Shown here one piece after another: positions 1 through 14,267 of a DNA stretch of 64,000 bases. The first letter of the stretch is position 1; every line of letters starts with the position of its first letter. The notes beneath the pieces are model-generated. The model worked only from the letters and a program-made list of their open reading frames with translations. It ran no database searches and was not told the origin of the DNA. The position numbers and the translations under genes were made by a program. This DNA comes from Actinomycetes bacterium (lineage in GTDB: Bacteria > Actinomycetota > Acidimicrobiia > Acidimicrobiales > Acidimicrobiaceae): positions 83,686 to 147,685 of the forward strand of contig JAKARV010000001.1 in the NCBI GenBank assembly GCA_021819205.1, read 5' to 3'.

Positions 1-20
1 TAGTAGTTGGGAGATCGTTC

Positions 21-746
21 GTGGTAACTAAGGCTTACAAGGATCAACTTGGCGTAATCGTCGATCGCGAGGCGTTGCGGGATCCAATAGAGGCGATAAA
101 GCTGGTAAAGGCTGTTGCTCGGGCAAAGTTCGATGAGACCGTAGAGCTTGCTGTGAAGCTCGGCGTCGACCCGCGAAAGGCGGACCAGGTGATCCGGGGA
201 ACGGTGGCGTTGCCGAACGGAACTGGACGAACGGTGCGGGTGGCAGTATTTGCCGCCGGCGAAGCCGCGGCGGAAGCCAGAGCGGCGGGCGCTGACGTCG
301 TTGGCGCGGACGACTTGGTAGAGCGGATCACCAAGGGGTTCCTTGACTTTGACGTGGCCATAGCCACGCCGGACCTGATGCCACAGGTCGGGCGGCTGGG
401 GCGGGTGCTCGGGCCTCGGGGACTCATGCCTAACCCGCGAACCGGGACGGTTACAACCGAAGTCGGGCGGGCGGTCGGCGAGTTCAAGGCGGGCCGGGTA
501 GAGTTCCGCACCGACAAGGTTGGCAATGTCCACGTTCCGATCGGTAAGGTTTCGTTCGAGACTGGGCAACTGGTGGAGAATTTTCGAGCAGTGATCGATG
601 AGCTCCAGCGTGCCAAGCCGGCGGCTGCCAAAGGACGGTACTTCAGGAGCGTGCACCTCGCGGCAACCATGTCTCCGTCGATCAAAGTCGATCCGAACCG
701 GCTTCGGCTTACCGATGAGGATCTGCACGCCCTAGCAATTGGTTGA
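21..746 (+). CDS. rplA: 50S ribosomal protein L1
   Basis: Large-subunit protein that builds the L1 stalk and helps release deacylated tRNA from the E site; in many bacteria it also represses its own operon. The 241-residue product has normal family length and carries the L1 signature [16 protein letters not shown] at about residues 130-145. It starts at GTG, with GGGAG eight bases upstream. The window opens with TAG TAG, probably the end of an upstream rplK (inference from the usual rplK-rplA order). The stop lies 160 bases before rplJ, the usual place for a regulated leader. Confidence 0.98.
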   Translation: MVTKAYKDQLGVIVDREALRDPIEAIKLVKAVARAKFDETVELAVKLGVDPRKADQVIRGTVALPNGTGRTVRVAVFAAGEAAAEARAAGADVVGADDLVERITKGFLDFDVAIATPDLMPQVGRLGRVLGPRGLMPNPRTGTVTTEVGRAVGEFKAGRVEFRTDKVGNVHVPIGKVSFETGQLVENFRAVIDELQRAKPAAAKGRYFRSVHLAATMSPSIKVDPNRLRLTDEDLHALAIG

Positions 747-906
747 CGCCCGGCCCGTTCGTGCTGGACGCGCGCTAAAATACTTTTGCCATTTGCTTCG
801 ATTCGCTGAAGAGGTTCGGTGTCCTGCGGGACTTAAAGCCTGAAAAGGCGCCTGATGAGGCGGTCTCTCCGGATCAGGCAGGGCTGATTAGGAGAGGAAA
901 CTAGAT
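747..906 (+). promoter_or_regulatory. rplJ leader, candidate L10 autoregulatory RNA
   Basis: The 160-base gap before rplJ holds GC-rich segments able to form stems, for example GCCTGA/TCAGGC-type pairings around 839-880, and ends with GAGAGGAAA before the rplJ ATG. In many bacteria L10(L12)4 binds a leader in this position and represses rplJL; I infer the same here from position only. A TTGACG overlaps the rplA stop at 743-748 and TAAAAT lies at 776-781, but their 27-base spacing does not suit one sigma-70 promoter. Confidence 0.4.
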
Positions 907-1434
907 ATGGATAATCCGCGACCGGAGAAGGTGGCGATTGTCGAGGAGTTGGTAGGGCGTTTCGGTCGCACAGCCGCGGTGTTCGTGTCCGAGTACCGGG
1001 GGCTCAAGGTCTCCGAACTGGAGGCGTTGCGCGGAGGGCTTCGCGACGTCGGGGCTGAGCACAAGATCTTCAAGAACACCTTGGTGCACATTGCCTGCGA
1101 GCGCGCTGGTCTTTTGGTACTCGACCCAATGCTCAGCGGTCCGACAGCGCTCACGTTCGTCGAGGGAGATGTAGCGGCCGCCGCCAAGCGGCTTCGGGAC
1201 TTCTCTCGGCAGAACCCGCTCTTTGTGGTGAAGGGTGGCCTTCTCGACGGATCGGTCCTGAGCGCCAAGGACGTTGCGGCTCTTGCCGACCTGCCCCCAC
1301 GGGAGGTGTTGCTTGCCCAGATGGCCGGTCTTATGGCCGGACAGATGGCGAGTTTTGCCGGGGTGTTGCAGGCGTTGCCGCGGAACCTTGCCTATGGACT
1401 CGTCGCGCTGCGTGATCAGCGCGAAGCTGCCTAG
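907..1434 (+). CDS. rplJ: 50S ribosomal protein L10
   Basis: L10 forms the base of the stalk that anchors L7/L12 dimers and recruits translational GTPases. The 175-residue product matches the family: an N-terminal rRNA-binding domain with [16 protein letters not shown] near residues 28-43, and a C-terminal helix (about 135-175) that would bind L12 dimers. It starts at ATG after a purine-rich GAGAGGAAA. It is followed 59 bases later by rplL, the classical pair. Nothing in the sequence is abnormal. Confidence 0.98.
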   Translation: MDNPRPEKVAIVEELVGRFGRTAAVFVSEYRGLKVSELEALRGGLRDVGAEHKIFKNTLVHIACERAGLLVLDPMLSGPTALTFVEGDVAAAAKRLRDFSRQNPLFVVKGGLLDGSVLSAKDVAALADLPPREVLLAQMAGLMAGQMASFAGVLQALPRNLAYGLVALRDQREAA

Positions 1435-1493
1435 GCCAAAATTTAGTTTCTTCGTTAGTCGTCGTGTGCCCGGAGGGCAAGGAAAGGAAAACA

Positions 1494-1880
1494 GTGGCGG
1501 ATATACAGGGAATCCTTGACGAGATAGCGGGGCTAAGTGTCCTCGAACTCAGCGAGTTGGTCAAGGCGTTCGAGGAGAAGTTTGGGGTAAGCGCGGCGGC
1601 CCCAGTGGCGATTGCCGCGGCAGGTCCCGCAGCCGGCGCTGGCGAGGCTGCGGCAGCCGAAGAGGAGCAGGCAGAGTTTGACGTCATTCTCACCGGGGCG
1701 GGGAGTACCAAGATCCAGGTGATCAAGGAGGTGCGGGCTTTGACGAGTCTTGGACTCAAGGAGGCCAAGGATCTGGTTGACAGCGCACCGAAGGCGGTTC
1801 TCGAGAAGGTTTCCAAGGAGGATGCCGAGAAGGCCAAGGCTCAGCTCGAAGGGGCCGGAGCCTCGGTCGAGCTGAAGTAA
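1494..1880 (+). CDS. rplL: 50S ribosomal protein L7/L12
   Basis: Multicopy stalk protein that recruits and activates EF-G, EF-Tu, IF2 and release factors. The 128-residue chain has the N-terminal dimerisation region, an Ala/Gly/Pro-rich hinge at about 35-60 and the conserved C-terminal domain ([14 protein letters not shown]). I chose GTG at 1494 rather than an in-frame GTG at 1464. The sequence GGAAAGGAAA sits just before 1494, the product then begins VADIQGIL as expected, and the longer version adds ten unconserved residues. A strong hairpin follows before rpoB. Confidence 0.97.
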   Translation: MADIQGILDEIAGLSVLELSELVKAFEEKFGVSAAAPVAIAAAGPAAGAGEAAAAEEEQAEFDVILTGAGSTKIQVIKEVRALTSLGLKEAKDLVDSAPKAVLEKVSKEDAEKAKAQLEGAGASVELK

Positions 1881-2009
1881 GCTCAGTCGTTATAATTTCC
1901 AGTGATTTAGCGCCACGGTACCGCCAGAGCGGGCGTTGCCGTGGCATCGCCGCGTAAAGGTATCTATACTGTTGCTTGCCGTGCTTTGCCCCGAATTGAG
2001 CTCTTTATA

Positions 2010-2050
2010 AAAAACTCATGCATATTCCATGTGAATGCATGGGTTTTTTT
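2010..2050 (+). terminator. rplL-rpoB intergenic hairpin with T-run (attenuator)
   Basis: The left arm at 2010-2023 (AAAAACTCATGCAT) and the right arm at 2035-2048 pair over 14 bases with a single G-T wobble around an 11-base loop. The right arm ends in a run of seven T. This is the form of an intrinsic terminator, and because it also begins with A residues it could act in either direction. In E. coli a partial attenuator sits in this same rplL-rpoB position and sets the ribosome-to-polymerase expression ratio. A similar role here is inference. Confidence 0.85.
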
Positions 2051-2087
2051 GCGCTTTTCGGATCCGCATTTGTTAAGGAGATAGATC

Positions 2088-5636
<3,549 letters not shown>

Positions 5637-8600
5637 GTGCTTGATTTAAGCCGTTTCGATCAGATCCGGATCGGCCTCGCCACCTCTGAGGACATCCGCG
5701 GATGGTCCCGTGGCGAGGTGAAGAAGCCGGAGACGATCAACTACCGGACGCTTCGGCCGGAACGGGATGGCCTGTTTTGCGAGCGGATCTTTGGCCCGAC
5801 CCGGGACTGGGAGTGCGCGTGCGGCAAGTACAAGCGTGTTCGCTTCAAGGGCATCGTCTGCGAGCGCTGCGGCGTAGAGGTAACCCGCTCGAAGGTTCGC
5901 CGCGAGCGCATGGGCCATATCGAGCTTGCGGCGCCAGTGGTGCATATCTGGTACCTTAGGGGCACCCGCTCCTGGCTTGCTTATCTCCTCATGGGGACCA
6001 CCCCCAAGGAGGAACTCAAGGCAAAGCAGCTCGAGAAGGTGATTTACTTTGCGGCCAACCTTGTCACCCACGTCGACGAGGAGAGGCGCCACGATGACCT
6101 TCCAAACCTCGAGGTTGAGATGATCTCCGAACTCAAGGAGGTCGAGAGCCGCAGGGACATCGACATCGAGGAGCACTTCCAGCGCCTCGAGGCCGAGTTG
6201 GCTGAGCTCGAGGCGGAGGGGGCAAAGGAGTCCGACATCCGTGCGCGCCAGCGCCAGCTCGAACGGGAGATCGCAGCCGTCCGGGAGCGTTACAGCAAGC
6301 AGGTTGAGCTGATCCGTCGGACCTTTGACGAATTTCGGGATATTCATCCGCGCAAGATCGTCGAGGATGAGATTCTGTGGCGCGAACTCAGGGCTCGCTA
6401 CGGCGGTTACTTCGAGGGTGGCATGGGGGCGGAGGCAATTTCGGATCTCATCTCTCGAATCGACTTCGACCAAGAGCAGGTGAAGCTGCGCGAGATGATC
6501 GAGCCATCCGACTCGAGACGGGCTCTGTCAGCTCAGCGCCGGCAGAAGGCGATTCGCCGGCTCAAGATCATCTCCTCCTTCAACCGCCGCGATGCCGACG
6601 GGAACCGGATCAACGATCCGATGGCAATGATCCTCTCTCTGGTCCCGGTGATCCCGCCGGATCTGCGGCCGATGGTACAGCTTGACGGTGGCCGCTTTGC
6701 CACCAGCGACCTGAACGACCTCTACCGCCGGGTCATCAACCGAAACAACCGCCTGAAGCGGCTGCTGGATTTGGGTGCTCCGGAGATCATCGTCAACAAC
6801 GAGAAGCGGATGCTTCAGGAGGCTGTGGACGCTCTCTTCGACAACGGGAGGCGTGGCCGCCCGGTCACCGGGCCTGGCAACCGGCCGCTCAAGAGCCTCT
6901 CCGACATGCTCAAGGGCAAGCAGGGCCGTTTTCGGCAGAACTTGCTCGGGAAGCGGGTCGACTACTCTGGCCGCTCGGTCATCGTCGGCGGCCCGACCCT
7001 CAAGCTTCATCAGTGTGGACTTCCCAAGCTCATGGCGTTAGAGCTGTTCAAGCCTTTCGTCATGCGCAGGCTGGTCGAGCTGGAGTTTGCTCAGAACATC
7101 AAGTCGGCCAAGCGCATGGTCGAACGACGGCGACCGCAGGTGTGGGGGGTGCTCGATGAGGTGATCAAGGAGCATCCGGTCCTCCTGAACCGCGCTCCCA
7201 CTCTGCACCGCCTCGGTATCCAGGCCTTCGAGCCGGTTCTGGTCGAGGGGAAGGCGATCCAGCTCCATCCGTTGGTCACCACCGCTTTTAACGCGGATTT
7301 CGACGGCGACCAGATGGCTGTGCACCTTCCGCTCTCTGCTGAGGCGCAGGCGGAGGCGAGGGTACTGATGCTCTCGGTGAACAACATCATTTCACCCGCC
7401 ACCGGCCGTCCGATTACGGTTCCCTCGCTTGATATGGTCTTCGGTCTTTACTATCTGACCATCGTCCGCGAGGAGGAGAAGGGAGCGGGCAAGGTCTTCC
7501 GCCACGCCTACGAGGTTCAGCGTGCCTACGACTCCAAAGAGCTCGGGCTGCACGCGCCGATTCGTCTCCGGCGCCCGGTCGATCACGATGGCGGCATCGA
7601 GGAGGTTAGGACCACCGCAGGCAGAGTGATCTTCAACGGCGCCATGCCGGAGGGATTCCGGTTTGTCAACGAAGTGGTGGGCAAGCGTAATCTTCCGATC
7701 GGAGCGATTGTCGAGGAGGTGGCTAACCGCTACCCGCGCAACGTTATTCAAGAGACCCTGGATGCCGTCAAGGATCTTGGCTTTCGCTTTGCCACCCAGT
7801 CCGGCCTGACCATCTCCATCGACGACGTTCGCACGCCCTCGGGGAAGGCTGAGATCCTCGACCGCTATGAGCGCGAGGCGGACAAGGCGGAGTCGCAGTT
7901 CAAGAGGGGAATCATCACTGACGACGAGCGCAAGCAGAAGGAGATCGAGATCTGGACCTCGGCCACCGCGGAGATTGGCCGGGCGATCGAGGAGATGCTT
8001 GGCGCCGATTCGATGAACCCGCTGGGGATGATGATTGACTCGGGCGCGCGAGGGAATCCGCAACAGATCCGGCAGATATCGGGCTTGAAAGGGCTGGTAG
8101 CCAACCCACGGGGAGAGATGATTCCCCGCCCGATCAAGTCCTCATTCCGAGAGGGGCTGCAGGTCCTGGAGTACTTCCTCTCTACTCACGGAGCCCGCAA
8201 GGGGCTTGCGGACATCGCGTTGAGGACAGCCGACTCCGGCTACCTGACCCGGCGCCTCGTGGACGTGGCGCAGGAGCTGATCGTCCGTGAAGTCGACTGT
8301 GGCAGCGTCCGCGGCATCTGGGTCGATGATCTTCGGAGTGACGAGGCTGGGCAGCGCCATTACCTGGAGACGAGGGCGTATGGCCGGGTGCTAGCCGATG
8401 CGGTGACGCTTTCGGATGGGGAGGTTGTAGAGCGCGGGACGCTGCTTACCGACGTCCTAGTCGACAAGGTTGCGTCTGACAGCACTGTATCCCAGATCCG
8501 GGTGCGCTCCCCGCTGACCTGTGAGACCGCCCACGGCGTCTGTGCGAGCTGCTACGGCCAGTCGCTGGGTGGCCAGGGGCTCATCGAGCTGGGCGAGGCG

Positions 8601-9482
8601 GTGGGTGTGGTCGCCGCGCAGTCGATTGGTGAGCCTGGAACCCAGCTCACCATGCGAACCTTCCACCAGGGTGGTATCGCTGGTGCCGACATCACTCACG
8701 GACTTCCCCGCGTCGTCGAGCTATTCGAAGCGCGCACGCCTCGAGGCGCGGCGGTGTTGGCCCACGGCTCGGGGACGGTCCGGATCGAAGATGAGGAGAA
8801 TGGCCGAAAGGTAACCGTCGTCCACGATGATGGGACGGAGGAGTCCTACCTTCTCCCGACGCGCGTTCATCTGGAGGTGGCTGGCGGGCAAGAGGTCGAA
8901 GCCGGTGACCCGCTGGTCCAAGGACCGAAAGATCCGAAGCAGGTTTTGGAGATCAAGGGGATCAGGGAGACGCAGCAGTACCTGGTGGACGAGGTTCAGA
9001 AGGTCTATCGTGACCAGGGCGTGTCTATCCACGATAAGCACATCGAGCTGATCGTTCGCCAGATGCTTCGCCGCGTTCTGGTAGCTGAGCCGGGTGACTC
9101 GTCTTTTCTCCCGGGAGAGCGGGTCGACAGCCGCAGCTATGCCGACGTCAACCGTGCGCTGGCCGCCGAGGGGCGCAACCCGGCCGAGGGGCGTCCGGAG
9201 CTGATGGGAATCACCAAAGCATCGCTGGCCACCGACTCATGGCTCTCGGCAGCCTCGTTCCAAGAGACCACCAGGGTCCTGACCGAGGCGGCCATCGAAG
9301 GGCGCTCGGATCCGCTGGTCGGGTTGAAGGAGAACATCATCCTTGGCAAGCTGATTCCGGCCGGCTCCGGCGTGGGCACCTATCGTTCGGTTGAGGTGAA
9401 GGCGCCGTTCCATCGCCGGCTCTCCTTCTGGAGCTCGGATGAGGACTTCACCGCTGGCGGTGATCTTATCGAAGAGGGCTGA
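5637..9482 (+). CDS. rpoC: RNA polymerase beta' subunit
   Basis: Catalytic beta' subunit, 1281 residues. The active-site motif [12 protein letters not shown] places the metal-binding aspartates at D554, D556 and D558. Two zinc sites are complete: C60, C62, C75, C78 at the N-terminus, and C888, C962, C969, C972 in the clamp region. The trigger loop region ([20 protein letters not shown]) follows. The GTG start directly abuts the rpoB stop and is preceded by GAGGAGAGAGG inside rpoB. The length fits actinobacterial beta' without the large insertions of proteobacterial enzymes. Confidence 0.99.
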   Translation: MLDLSRFDQIRIGLATSEDIRGWSRGEVKKPETINYRTLRPERDGLFCERIFGPTRDWECACGKYKRVRFKGIVCERCGVEVTRSKVRRERMGHIELAAPVVHIWYLRGTRSWLAYLLMGTTPKEELKAKQLEKVIYFAANLVTHVDEERRHDDLPNLEVEMISELKEVESRRDIDIEEHFQRLEAELAELEAEGAKESDIRARQRQLEREIAAVRERYSKQVELIRRTFDEFRDIHPRKIVEDEILWRELRARYGGYFEGGMGAEAISDLISRIDFDQEQVKLREMIEPSDSRRALSAQRRQKAIRRLKIISSFNRRDADGNRINDPMAMILSLVPVIPPDLRPMVQLDGGRFATSDLNDLYRRVINRNNRLKRLLDLGAPEIIVNNEKRMLQEAVDALFDNGRRGRPVTGPGNRPLKSLSDMLKGKQGRFRQNLLGKRVDYSGRSVIVGGPTLKLHQCGLPKLMALELFKPFVMRRLVELEFAQNIKSAKRMVERRRPQVWGVLDEVIKEHPVLLNRAPTLHRLGIQAFEPVLVEGKAIQLHPLVTTAFNADFDGDQMAVHLPLSAEAQAEARVLMLSVNNIISPATGRPITVPSLDMVFGLYYLTIVREEEKGAGKVFRHAYEVQRAYDSKELGLHAPIRLRRPVDHDGGIEEVRTTAGRVIFNGAMPEGFRFVNEVVGKRNLPIGAIVEEVANRYPRNVIQETLDAVKDLGFRFATQSGLTISIDDVRTPSGKAEILDRYEREADKAESQFKRGIITDDERKQKEIEIWTSATAEIGRAIEEMLGADSMNPLGMMIDSGARGNPQQIRQISGLKGLVANPRGEMIPRPIKSSFREGLQVLEYFLSTHGARKGLADIALRTADSGYLTRRLVDVAQELIVREVDCGSVRGIWVDDLRSDEAGQRHYLETRAYGRVLADAVTLSDGEVVERGTLLTDVLVDKVASDSTVSQIRVRSPLTCETAHGVCASCYGQSLGGQGLIELGEAVGVVAAQSIGEPGTQLTMRTFHQGGIAGADITHGLPRVVELFEARTPRGAAVLAHGSGTVRIEDEENGRKVTVVHDDGTEESYLLPTRVHLEVAGGQEVEAGDPLVQGPKDPKQVLEIKGIRETQQYLVDEVQKVYRDQGVSIHDKHIELIVRQMLRRVLVAEPGDSSFLPGERVDSRSYADVNRALAAEGRNPAEGRPELMGITKASLATDSWLSAASFQETTRVLTEAAIEGRSDPLVGLKENIILGKLIPAGSGVGTYRSVEVKAPFHRRLSFWSSDEDFTAGGDLIEEG

Positions 9483-9616
9483 CCGGCCCGTCTGCGGTGG
9501 TACAATGTTGGTTTGTGCCGGTCCACGGCGGGCCGGCACTCGATCTGCGCAGCGGCTTTGTTGGGCCGCTTTGCCCCCTTCTACGGAGAGGTTGTTTTTG
9601 ATATGAGAGGAAGACC
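9483..9616 (+). promoter_or_regulatory. rpoC-rpsL intergenic leader with two hairpins
   Basis: The 134-base gap before rpsL contains TACAAT at 9501-9506, a plausible -10 with no convincing -35. It also has a nine-base-pair stem at 9516-9524/9530-9538 (TGCCGGTCC with GGGCCGGCA, one wobble, five-base loop) and a second stem at 9551-9556/9565-9570 (AGCGGC/GCCGCT). The first could be a factor-independent terminator lacking a U-tract, or part of an rpsL-rpsG leader. The sequence supports the stems; their function is not shown. Confidence 0.5.
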
Positions 9617-9988
9617 GTGCCCACGATAGCGCAGCTGGTGCGCAAGGGCCGCGAGAGCAAAAGAGCCAAGACGAAGACCCCGGCTCTCAAGGGATCCCCC
9701 CAGCGGCGGGGAGTCTGCACCCGGGTCTACACCACGACTCCGAAGAAGCCGAACTCTGCTCTGCGCAAAGTGGCTCGCGTCAGGCTAACCTCCGGTGTCG
9801 AGGTGACCGCATACATTCCCGGGATTGGCCACAACCTCCAGGAACACTCGATCGTGCTGGTGCGCGGGGGAAGGGTAAAGGACCTTCCAGGAGTCCGCTA
9901 CAAGATCGTTCGCGGGTCGCTCGACTCCGCCGGGGTCAAGAACCGCAAACAGGCTCGTAGCCGCTACGGTGCGAAGAGGGAGAAGTAA
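9617..9988 (+). CDS. rpsL: 30S ribosomal protein S12
   Basis: Decoding-centre protein of the small subunit, 123 residues, starting at GTG after GAGAGGAAG. The conserved [12 protein letters not shown] block with K43 and the GGRVKDLPG loop with K88 are wild type; these lysines are the classic streptomycin-resistance positions. The stop TAA shares its last A with the ATG of rpsG, so the two genes are translationally coupled. This opens the str-type group rpsL-rpsG-fusA-tuf. Confidence 0.99.
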   Translation: MPTIAQLVRKGRESKRAKTKTPALKGSPQRRGVCTRVYTTTPKKPNSALRKVARVRLTSGVEVTAYIPGIGHNLQEHSIVLVRGGRVKDLPGVRYKIVRGSLDSAGVKNRKQARSRYGAKREK

Positions 9989-10458
9989 TGCCGAGGAAAG
10001 GCCCGGTACCGGTAAGGCAGCTCGTTGCTGACCCGGTCTACCACTCCGTGCTGGTCGCCCAGGTGATCAATAAGATTCTCCGGAACGGAAAGAAGACCGT
10101 TTCGGAGCACATCGTCTACAAGGCACTCGATATTATTGCCGAGAAGGTAGGCGGCGATCCGCTGGTTGTCTTGAAGCGGGCGGTAGACAACACCAAGCCG
10201 GAGACCGAGGTCCGTTCGCGCCGTGTTGGCGGTGCGACCTATCAGGTTCCGGTTTTGGTCAAGCCGAGGAGACAAACCTCTCTCGCCATTCGCTGGATCG
10301 TTACTAACGCCAAAAACCGGCGGGAGAAGACGATGATCGAGCGGTTCGCAAACGAGGTGCTTGACGCCTCCAACGGCGTTGGCGCTTCGGTGAAGCGGCG
10401 CGACGATACCCACAAGATGGCCGAGTCAAACCGCGCCTTCATGCACTACCGCTGGTAG
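9988..10458 (+). CDS. rpsG: 30S ribosomal protein S7
   Basis: Primary 16S rRNA binding protein that nucleates assembly of the 30S head; it acts as translational repressor of the str operon in E. coli. The 156-residue product begins [11 protein letters not shown] and contains the conserved [14 protein letters not shown] and [12 protein letters not shown] segments. The ATG overlaps the rpsL stop by one base. fusA follows after a 35-base gap with its own ribosome binding site. Confidence 0.99.
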   Translation: MPRKGPVPVRQLVADPVYHSVLVAQVINKILRNGKKTVSEHIVYKALDIIAEKVGGDPLVVLKRAVDNTKPETEVRSRRVGGATYQVPVLVKPRRQTSLAIRWIVTNAKNRREKTMIERFANEVLDASNGVGASVKRRDDTHKMAESNRAFMHYRW

Positions 10459-10493
10459 CCGGCAGGGCCTGAAGATAGAGGGAGTTGGGAGAT

Positions 10494-12581
10494 ATGGCTC
10501 CACCACGTGAAGTTCCGCTTGAGCGGCTGCGCAACATTGGGATCATGGCTCATATTGATGCCGGGAAGACGACCACGACCGAGCGGATTCTCTACTATAC
10601 GGGGAAGAACTACAAGATCGGCGAGGTTCACGAGGGCGCGGCGACCATGGACTGGATGCCCCAGGAGCAGGAGCGGGGGATCACGATCACCTCGGCCGCT
10701 ACGACCGCGTTCTGGAAGGACCACCGAATCAACATTATTGACACTCCGGGACACGTCGACTTCACCGTAGAGGTGGAGCGGAGCCTGCGTGTTCTCGACG
10801 GTGCGGTTGCCGTCTTCGACGCCGTTGCCGGCGTTGAGCCGCAGACCGAGACCGTTTGGAGGCAGGGCAACAAGTATGGGGTGCCGCGGATCTGCTTTGT
10901 CAACAAGATGGATCGGGTTGGCGCCAACTTTGAACGTTGCGTGGGGATGATCAGCGACCGGCTTGATGCGGTGCCGTTGGTAATTCAGCTTCCGATCGGC
11001 GCAGAGGGTGATTTTGTCGGGGTGATAGACCTGGTAAAGATGGAGGCCGTCACCTGGGAAGAGGGGATGGGGGATCGGTTCCACGCCGTAGAGATCCCGG
11101 CATCGCTTGCGGCCGAGGCGGAGAAGGCCCATCACGAGCTGATCGACGTGCTCTCCAACTACGACGACGAGCTTATGGAGCTCTATATTGGCGAGGAGCC
11201 GATCACTGCGGGCTTCTTGGCCTCGTCCATCAGGCGAGCGACCATTGACAATCAGGTCGTGCCGGTACTTTGTGGCTCGGCCTTCAAGAACAAGGGAGTT
11301 CAGCCGCTGCTGGATGCGGTCATCGCGTATCTTCCTTCACCGCTTGACATTCCGGCGGCCACTGGCACCGACATGTCCGGTCGCGAGGTCGTTGAGCGGG
11401 AGGCTTCGGAAACTGCGCCATTCTCAGCGCTGGCGTTCAAGATCATGACCGATCCGTTTGTTGGCAAGTTGACCTACTTTCGGGTCTACTCGGGCACTCT
11501 CGAGAAGGGCGCGACCGTGCTCAACTCCACCAAGGACAAGAAGGAGCGGATCGGTCGGCTGCTGCTCATGCACGCCAACCACCGCGAGGACATCGAGGCA
11601 GTCCATGCCGGCGACATCGTCGCCGCGGTAGGACTGAAGAACACGACAACCGGCGATACGCTTTGCGATCCGGGCAAGCCGGTGATTCTCGAGAGCCTGG
11701 AGTTTCCGGAGCCGGTGATTCACGTTGCGGTGGAGCCCAAGACCAAGGCTGATCAGGAGAAGATGAGCCGCGCCCTCTACGCGCTATCTGAAGAGGACCC
11801 GACGTTCCGGGTGAGGAGCGACCAGGAGACCGGACAGACGGTCATCTCCGGCATGGGGGAGTTGCATCTCGAAGTGCTGGTCGATCGGATGCTCCGGGAG
11901 TTCAAGGTCGACGCCAACGTTGGCAAGCCCCAGGTGGCGTACCGCGAGACCATCCGCAAGCCGGTACAGCGGGTAGAGGAGCGCTACATTCGGCAGACTG
12001 GAGGCCGTGGCCAGTACGGACACGTGGTTATCAACGTGGAGCCGCTTGGCCCCGGCGGAGGTTACGAGTTCGTCGACAAGATCACCGGTGGGGTCATACC
12101 GAAGGAGTACATCCCCGCTGTTGACGCTGGCATCCAGGATGCGATCGTCTCGGGGGTGCTGGCGGGGTACCCGGTGGTCGATCTGCGGGTTTCGTTGATC
12201 TTTGGTTCTTACCACGACGTCGACTCATCGGAGATGGCCTTCCGGATTGCGGGTTCGCTTGCTATCAAGAAGGCGGCTCGCCAGGCGGATCCGGTGCTGC
12301 TGGAGCCGATCATGGCGGTCGAGGTGGTAACGCCGGATGACTACATGGGTGATGTCATCGGTGATCTTTCTGCACGGCGAGGCCGGGTAGAAGGCATGGA
12401 CCAGGTCGGTAACAATCAGGTGATCCGGGCGCAAGTGCCGCTTTCGGAGATGTTTGGTTACGCCACCGACTTGCGCTCAAAGACCCAAGGGCGTGCGACC
12501 TACACTATGCAGTTTCACGCCTACCAGGAAGTTCCGGATTCGATCGCTGCGGAGATCATCCGCAAGGTTCGGGGCGAGTAA
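10494..12581 (+). CDS. fusA: Elongation factor G
   Basis: Translocation GTPase, also active with RRF in ribosome recycling. The G1 motif AHIDAGKT is at residues 19-26, followed by RGITIT (switch I), DTPGHVDF (G3) and NKMD (G4). Domains II to V follow to give 695 residues, the normal length. I chose the ATG at 10494 over an in-frame TTG at 10485. GAGGGAG at 10478-10484 lies nine bases before the ATG, and the TTG sits inside the purine-rich ribosome binding site region. Confidence 0.99.
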   Translation: MAPPREVPLERLRNIGIMAHIDAGKTTTTERILYYTGKNYKIGEVHEGAATMDWMPQEQERGITITSAATTAFWKDHRINIIDTPGHVDFTVEVERSLRVLDGAVAVFDAVAGVEPQTETVWRQGNKYGVPRICFVNKMDRVGANFERCVGMISDRLDAVPLVIQLPIGAEGDFVGVIDLVKMEAVTWEEGMGDRFHAVEIPASLAAEAEKAHHELIDVLSNYDDELMELYIGEEPITAGFLASSIRRATIDNQVVPVLCGSAFKNKGVQPLLDAVIAYLPSPLDIPAATGTDMSGREVVEREASETAPFSALAFKIMTDPFVGKLTYFRVYSGTLEKGATVLNSTKDKKERIGRLLLMHANHREDIEAVHAGDIVAAVGLKNTTTGDTLCDPGKPVILESLEFPEPVIHVAVEPKTKADQEKMSRALYALSEEDPTFRVRSDQETGQTVISGMGELHLEVLVDRMLREFKVDANVGKPQVAYRETIRKPVQRVEERYIRQTGGRGQYGHVVINVEPLGPGGGYEFVDKITGGVIPKEYIPAVDAGIQDAIVSGVLAGYPVVDLRVSLIFGSYHDVDSSEMAFRIAGSLAIKKAARQADPVLLEPIMAVEVVTPDDYMGDVIGDLSARRGRVEGMDQVGNNQVIRAQVPLSEMFGYATDLRSKTQGRATYTMQFHAYQEVPDSIAAEIIRKVRGE

Positions 12582-12651
12582 ACTACGTAAGCCTATTATG
12601 GATCATGACTGCGTCAGCTCGGCGCATTGAGTAGCAACGGAGCACATCAAA

Positions 12652-13839
12652 ATGGCAAAGCAAAAGTTCGAGCGGACCAAGCCCCACTTGAACATCGGGA
12701 CCATGGGTCATATCGATCACGGAAAGACGACGCTGACGGCGGCGATCACCAAGGTCCTGTCTGAGCGGAACCCGAACGTCAAGTTCAAGTCGTTTGATCA
12801 GATTGACAACGCACCGGAGGAGAAGGCCCGTGGCATAACCATCTCGATCTCGCACGTCGAGTACGAGACGGACCGCCGCCACTACGCGCACGTTGACATG
12901 CCGGGCCACGCGGACTACATCAAGAACATGATTACCGGTGCCGCACAGGTCGACGGGGCCATTTTGGTCGTGGCGGCCACAGACGGTCCGATGCCGCAGA
13001 CGCGCGAGCACGTCTTGCTCGCCCGCCAGGTTGGCGTTCCATACATCGTGGTGGCGCTCAACAAGGCGGACATGGTTGACGATGAAGAACTTCTCGACCT
13101 CGTGGAGCTTGAGGTTCGCGAGCTGCTCAACGAGTACGAGTTTCCTGGGGACGACACTCCAATAGTGAGGGTCTCCGCGCTCAAGGCGCTGGAGGGCGAC
13201 GCGGCGTGGGAGGACAAGATTGTCGAGCTCATGACTGCTGTCGACGACTACATTCCGGAGCCGGATCGACCCGTCGACCGGCCGTTCCTCATGCCAATCG
13301 AGGATGTTTTCACCATTTCCGGCCGCGGCACCGTGGTAACCGGAAAGGTCGAGGCTGGCAAGGTCAAGGTTGGCGAGGAGGTCGAGATTGTCGGCTTGCG
13401 TCCGACCCAGAAGACCGTAGCCACCGGTGTCGAGATGTTCAACAAGCTTCTTGACGAGGGCTTTGCCGGAGACAATGTCGGTGTTTTGCTTCGCGGAACC
13501 AAGAAGACGGATGTCGAGCGCGGGCAGGTTCTCTGCAAGCCGGGGTCGATAACGCCGCACACCACTTTCGAGGCGAACGTCTACGTGCTCTCCAAGGAAG
13601 AGGGTGGCCGTCACAAGCCGTTCTTCAACAACTACCGTCCGCAGTTCTACTTTAGGACCACGGATGTCACCGGGAGCATCACCCTTCCCGAGGGTACCGA
13701 GATGGTCATGCCTGGGGATAACGTGGCGATGACGGTGGAGCTGGGCAAGCCCGTAGCCATGGACGAGGGCCTCAGGTTCGCGATTCGTGAGGGTGGCCGG
13801 ACCGTTGGCGCGGGCCGGGTTGTCAAAATAATCAAGTAA
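12652..13839 (+). CDS. tuf: Elongation factor Tu
   Basis: GTPase that delivers aminoacyl-tRNA to the A site; 395 residues with G1 GHIDHGKT, switch I RGITI and G4 NKAD. The G3 motif reads [12 protein letters not shown]: Met83 stands where most bacterial EF-Tu proteins have Cys (E. coli Cys81). The residues that directly bind GTP are unchanged, so activity is expected. The gene starts at ATG after a modest ACGGAG. It lies 70 bases after fusA and is followed by a perfect 11-base-pair inverted repeat. This is the only tuf copy in the window. Confidence 0.99.
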   Translation: MAKQKFERTKPHLNIGTMGHIDHGKTTLTAAITKVLSERNPNVKFKSFDQIDNAPEEKARGITISISHVEYETDRRHYAHVDMPGHADYIKNMITGAAQVDGAILVVAATDGPMPQTREHVLLARQVGVPYIVVALNKADMVDDEELLDLVELEVRELLNEYEFPGDDTPIVRVSALKALEGDAAWEDKIVELMTAVDDYIPEPDRPVDRPFLMPIEDVFTISGRGTVVTGKVEAGKVKVGEEVEIVGLRPTQKTVATGVEMFNKLLDEGFAGDNVGVLLRGTKKTDVERGQVLCKPGSITPHTTFEANVYVLSKEEGGRHKPFFNNYRPQFYFRTTDVTGSITLPEGTEMVMPGDNVAMTVELGKPVAMDEGLRFAIREGGRTVGAGRVVKIIK

Positions 13840-13850
13840 CCGGCTTGAGC

Positions 13851-13878
13851 GTGGCCCCGGGGAGAGTCCCGGGGCCAC
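13851..13878 (+). terminator. Perfect GC hairpin downstream of tuf
   Basis: GTGGCCCCGGG at 13851-13861 pairs perfectly with CCCGGGGCCAC at 13868-13878 around a six-base GAGAGT loop, 12 bases after the tuf stop. There is no T-run, the usual form of terminator-like stems in high-GC actinobacteria. It probably reduces read-through from tuf into rpsJ or stabilises the tuf 3' end. The stem is directly visible; its function is inferred. Confidence 0.65.
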
Positions 13879-13918
13879 TGCCATGCCGGGTCGGCTGCGA
13901 GGAGTTTCAGGGTGCGAG

Positions 13919-14242
13919 ATGAGTGATAGCAAGCAGAAGATCAGGATAAGGCTCAAGGGGTTCGACCACGAGATTCTCGAGACCTCTACGAAGCGGATAG
14001 TGGATACGGTGACCCGTACCCAGGGCAAGGTGGTTGGGCCGGTACCGCTTCCCACCGATATCCACCGGTACACGGTGATTCGTTCTCCGCACAAGTACAA
14101 GGACTCCCGGGAGCACTTCGAGATGCGGGTGCACAAGCGGTTGCTCGATATAGTCGACCACTCGGTCAAGACTGTTGATGCGCTGAAGCGGCTGGAGCTG
14201 CCGGCCGGCGTCGATATCGAGATCAAGATCCAAAACGTGTAG
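13919..14242 (+). CDS. rpsJ: 30S ribosomal protein S10 (NusE)
   Basis: Small-subunit head protein that also binds NusB and NusG in transcription antitermination. The 107-residue product contains the conserved [14 protein letters not shown] start and the [17 protein letters not shown] block. I chose the ATG at 13919 instead of the in-frame ATG at 13883. The shorter start gives the usual length and the upstream twelve codons are unconserved. GGAG at 13901-13904 is rather distant, and AGGG at 13910-13913 is a weaker but closer alternative. The gene is isolated between two GC-rich hairpins. Confidence 0.97.
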   Translation: MSDSKQKIRIRLKGFDHEILETSTKRIVDTVTRTQGKVVGPVPLPTDIHRYTVIRSPHKYKDSREHFEMRVHKRLLDIVDHSVKTVDALKRLELPAGVDIEIKIQNV

Positions 14243-14246
14243 GCGT

Positions 14247-14267
14247 GGCGCGGCCGTGGGCCGCGCC
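14247..14267 (+). terminator. Perfect GC hairpin downstream of rpsJ
   Basis: GGCGCGGCC at 14247-14255 pairs perfectly with GGCCGCGCC at 14259-14267 around a three-base loop, five bases after the rpsJ stop. Like the stem after tuf, it has no T-run. Together the two stems would separate rpsJ from its neighbours on the transcript, an unusual arrangement because rpsJ normally heads the S10 operon directly. Confidence 0.6.

Noticed and set aside
1464..1493. Earlier GTG start for rplL
   Set aside because: It would add ten unconserved residues and lacks a ribosome binding site, while the GTG at 1494 has GGAAAGGAAA just ahead of it.
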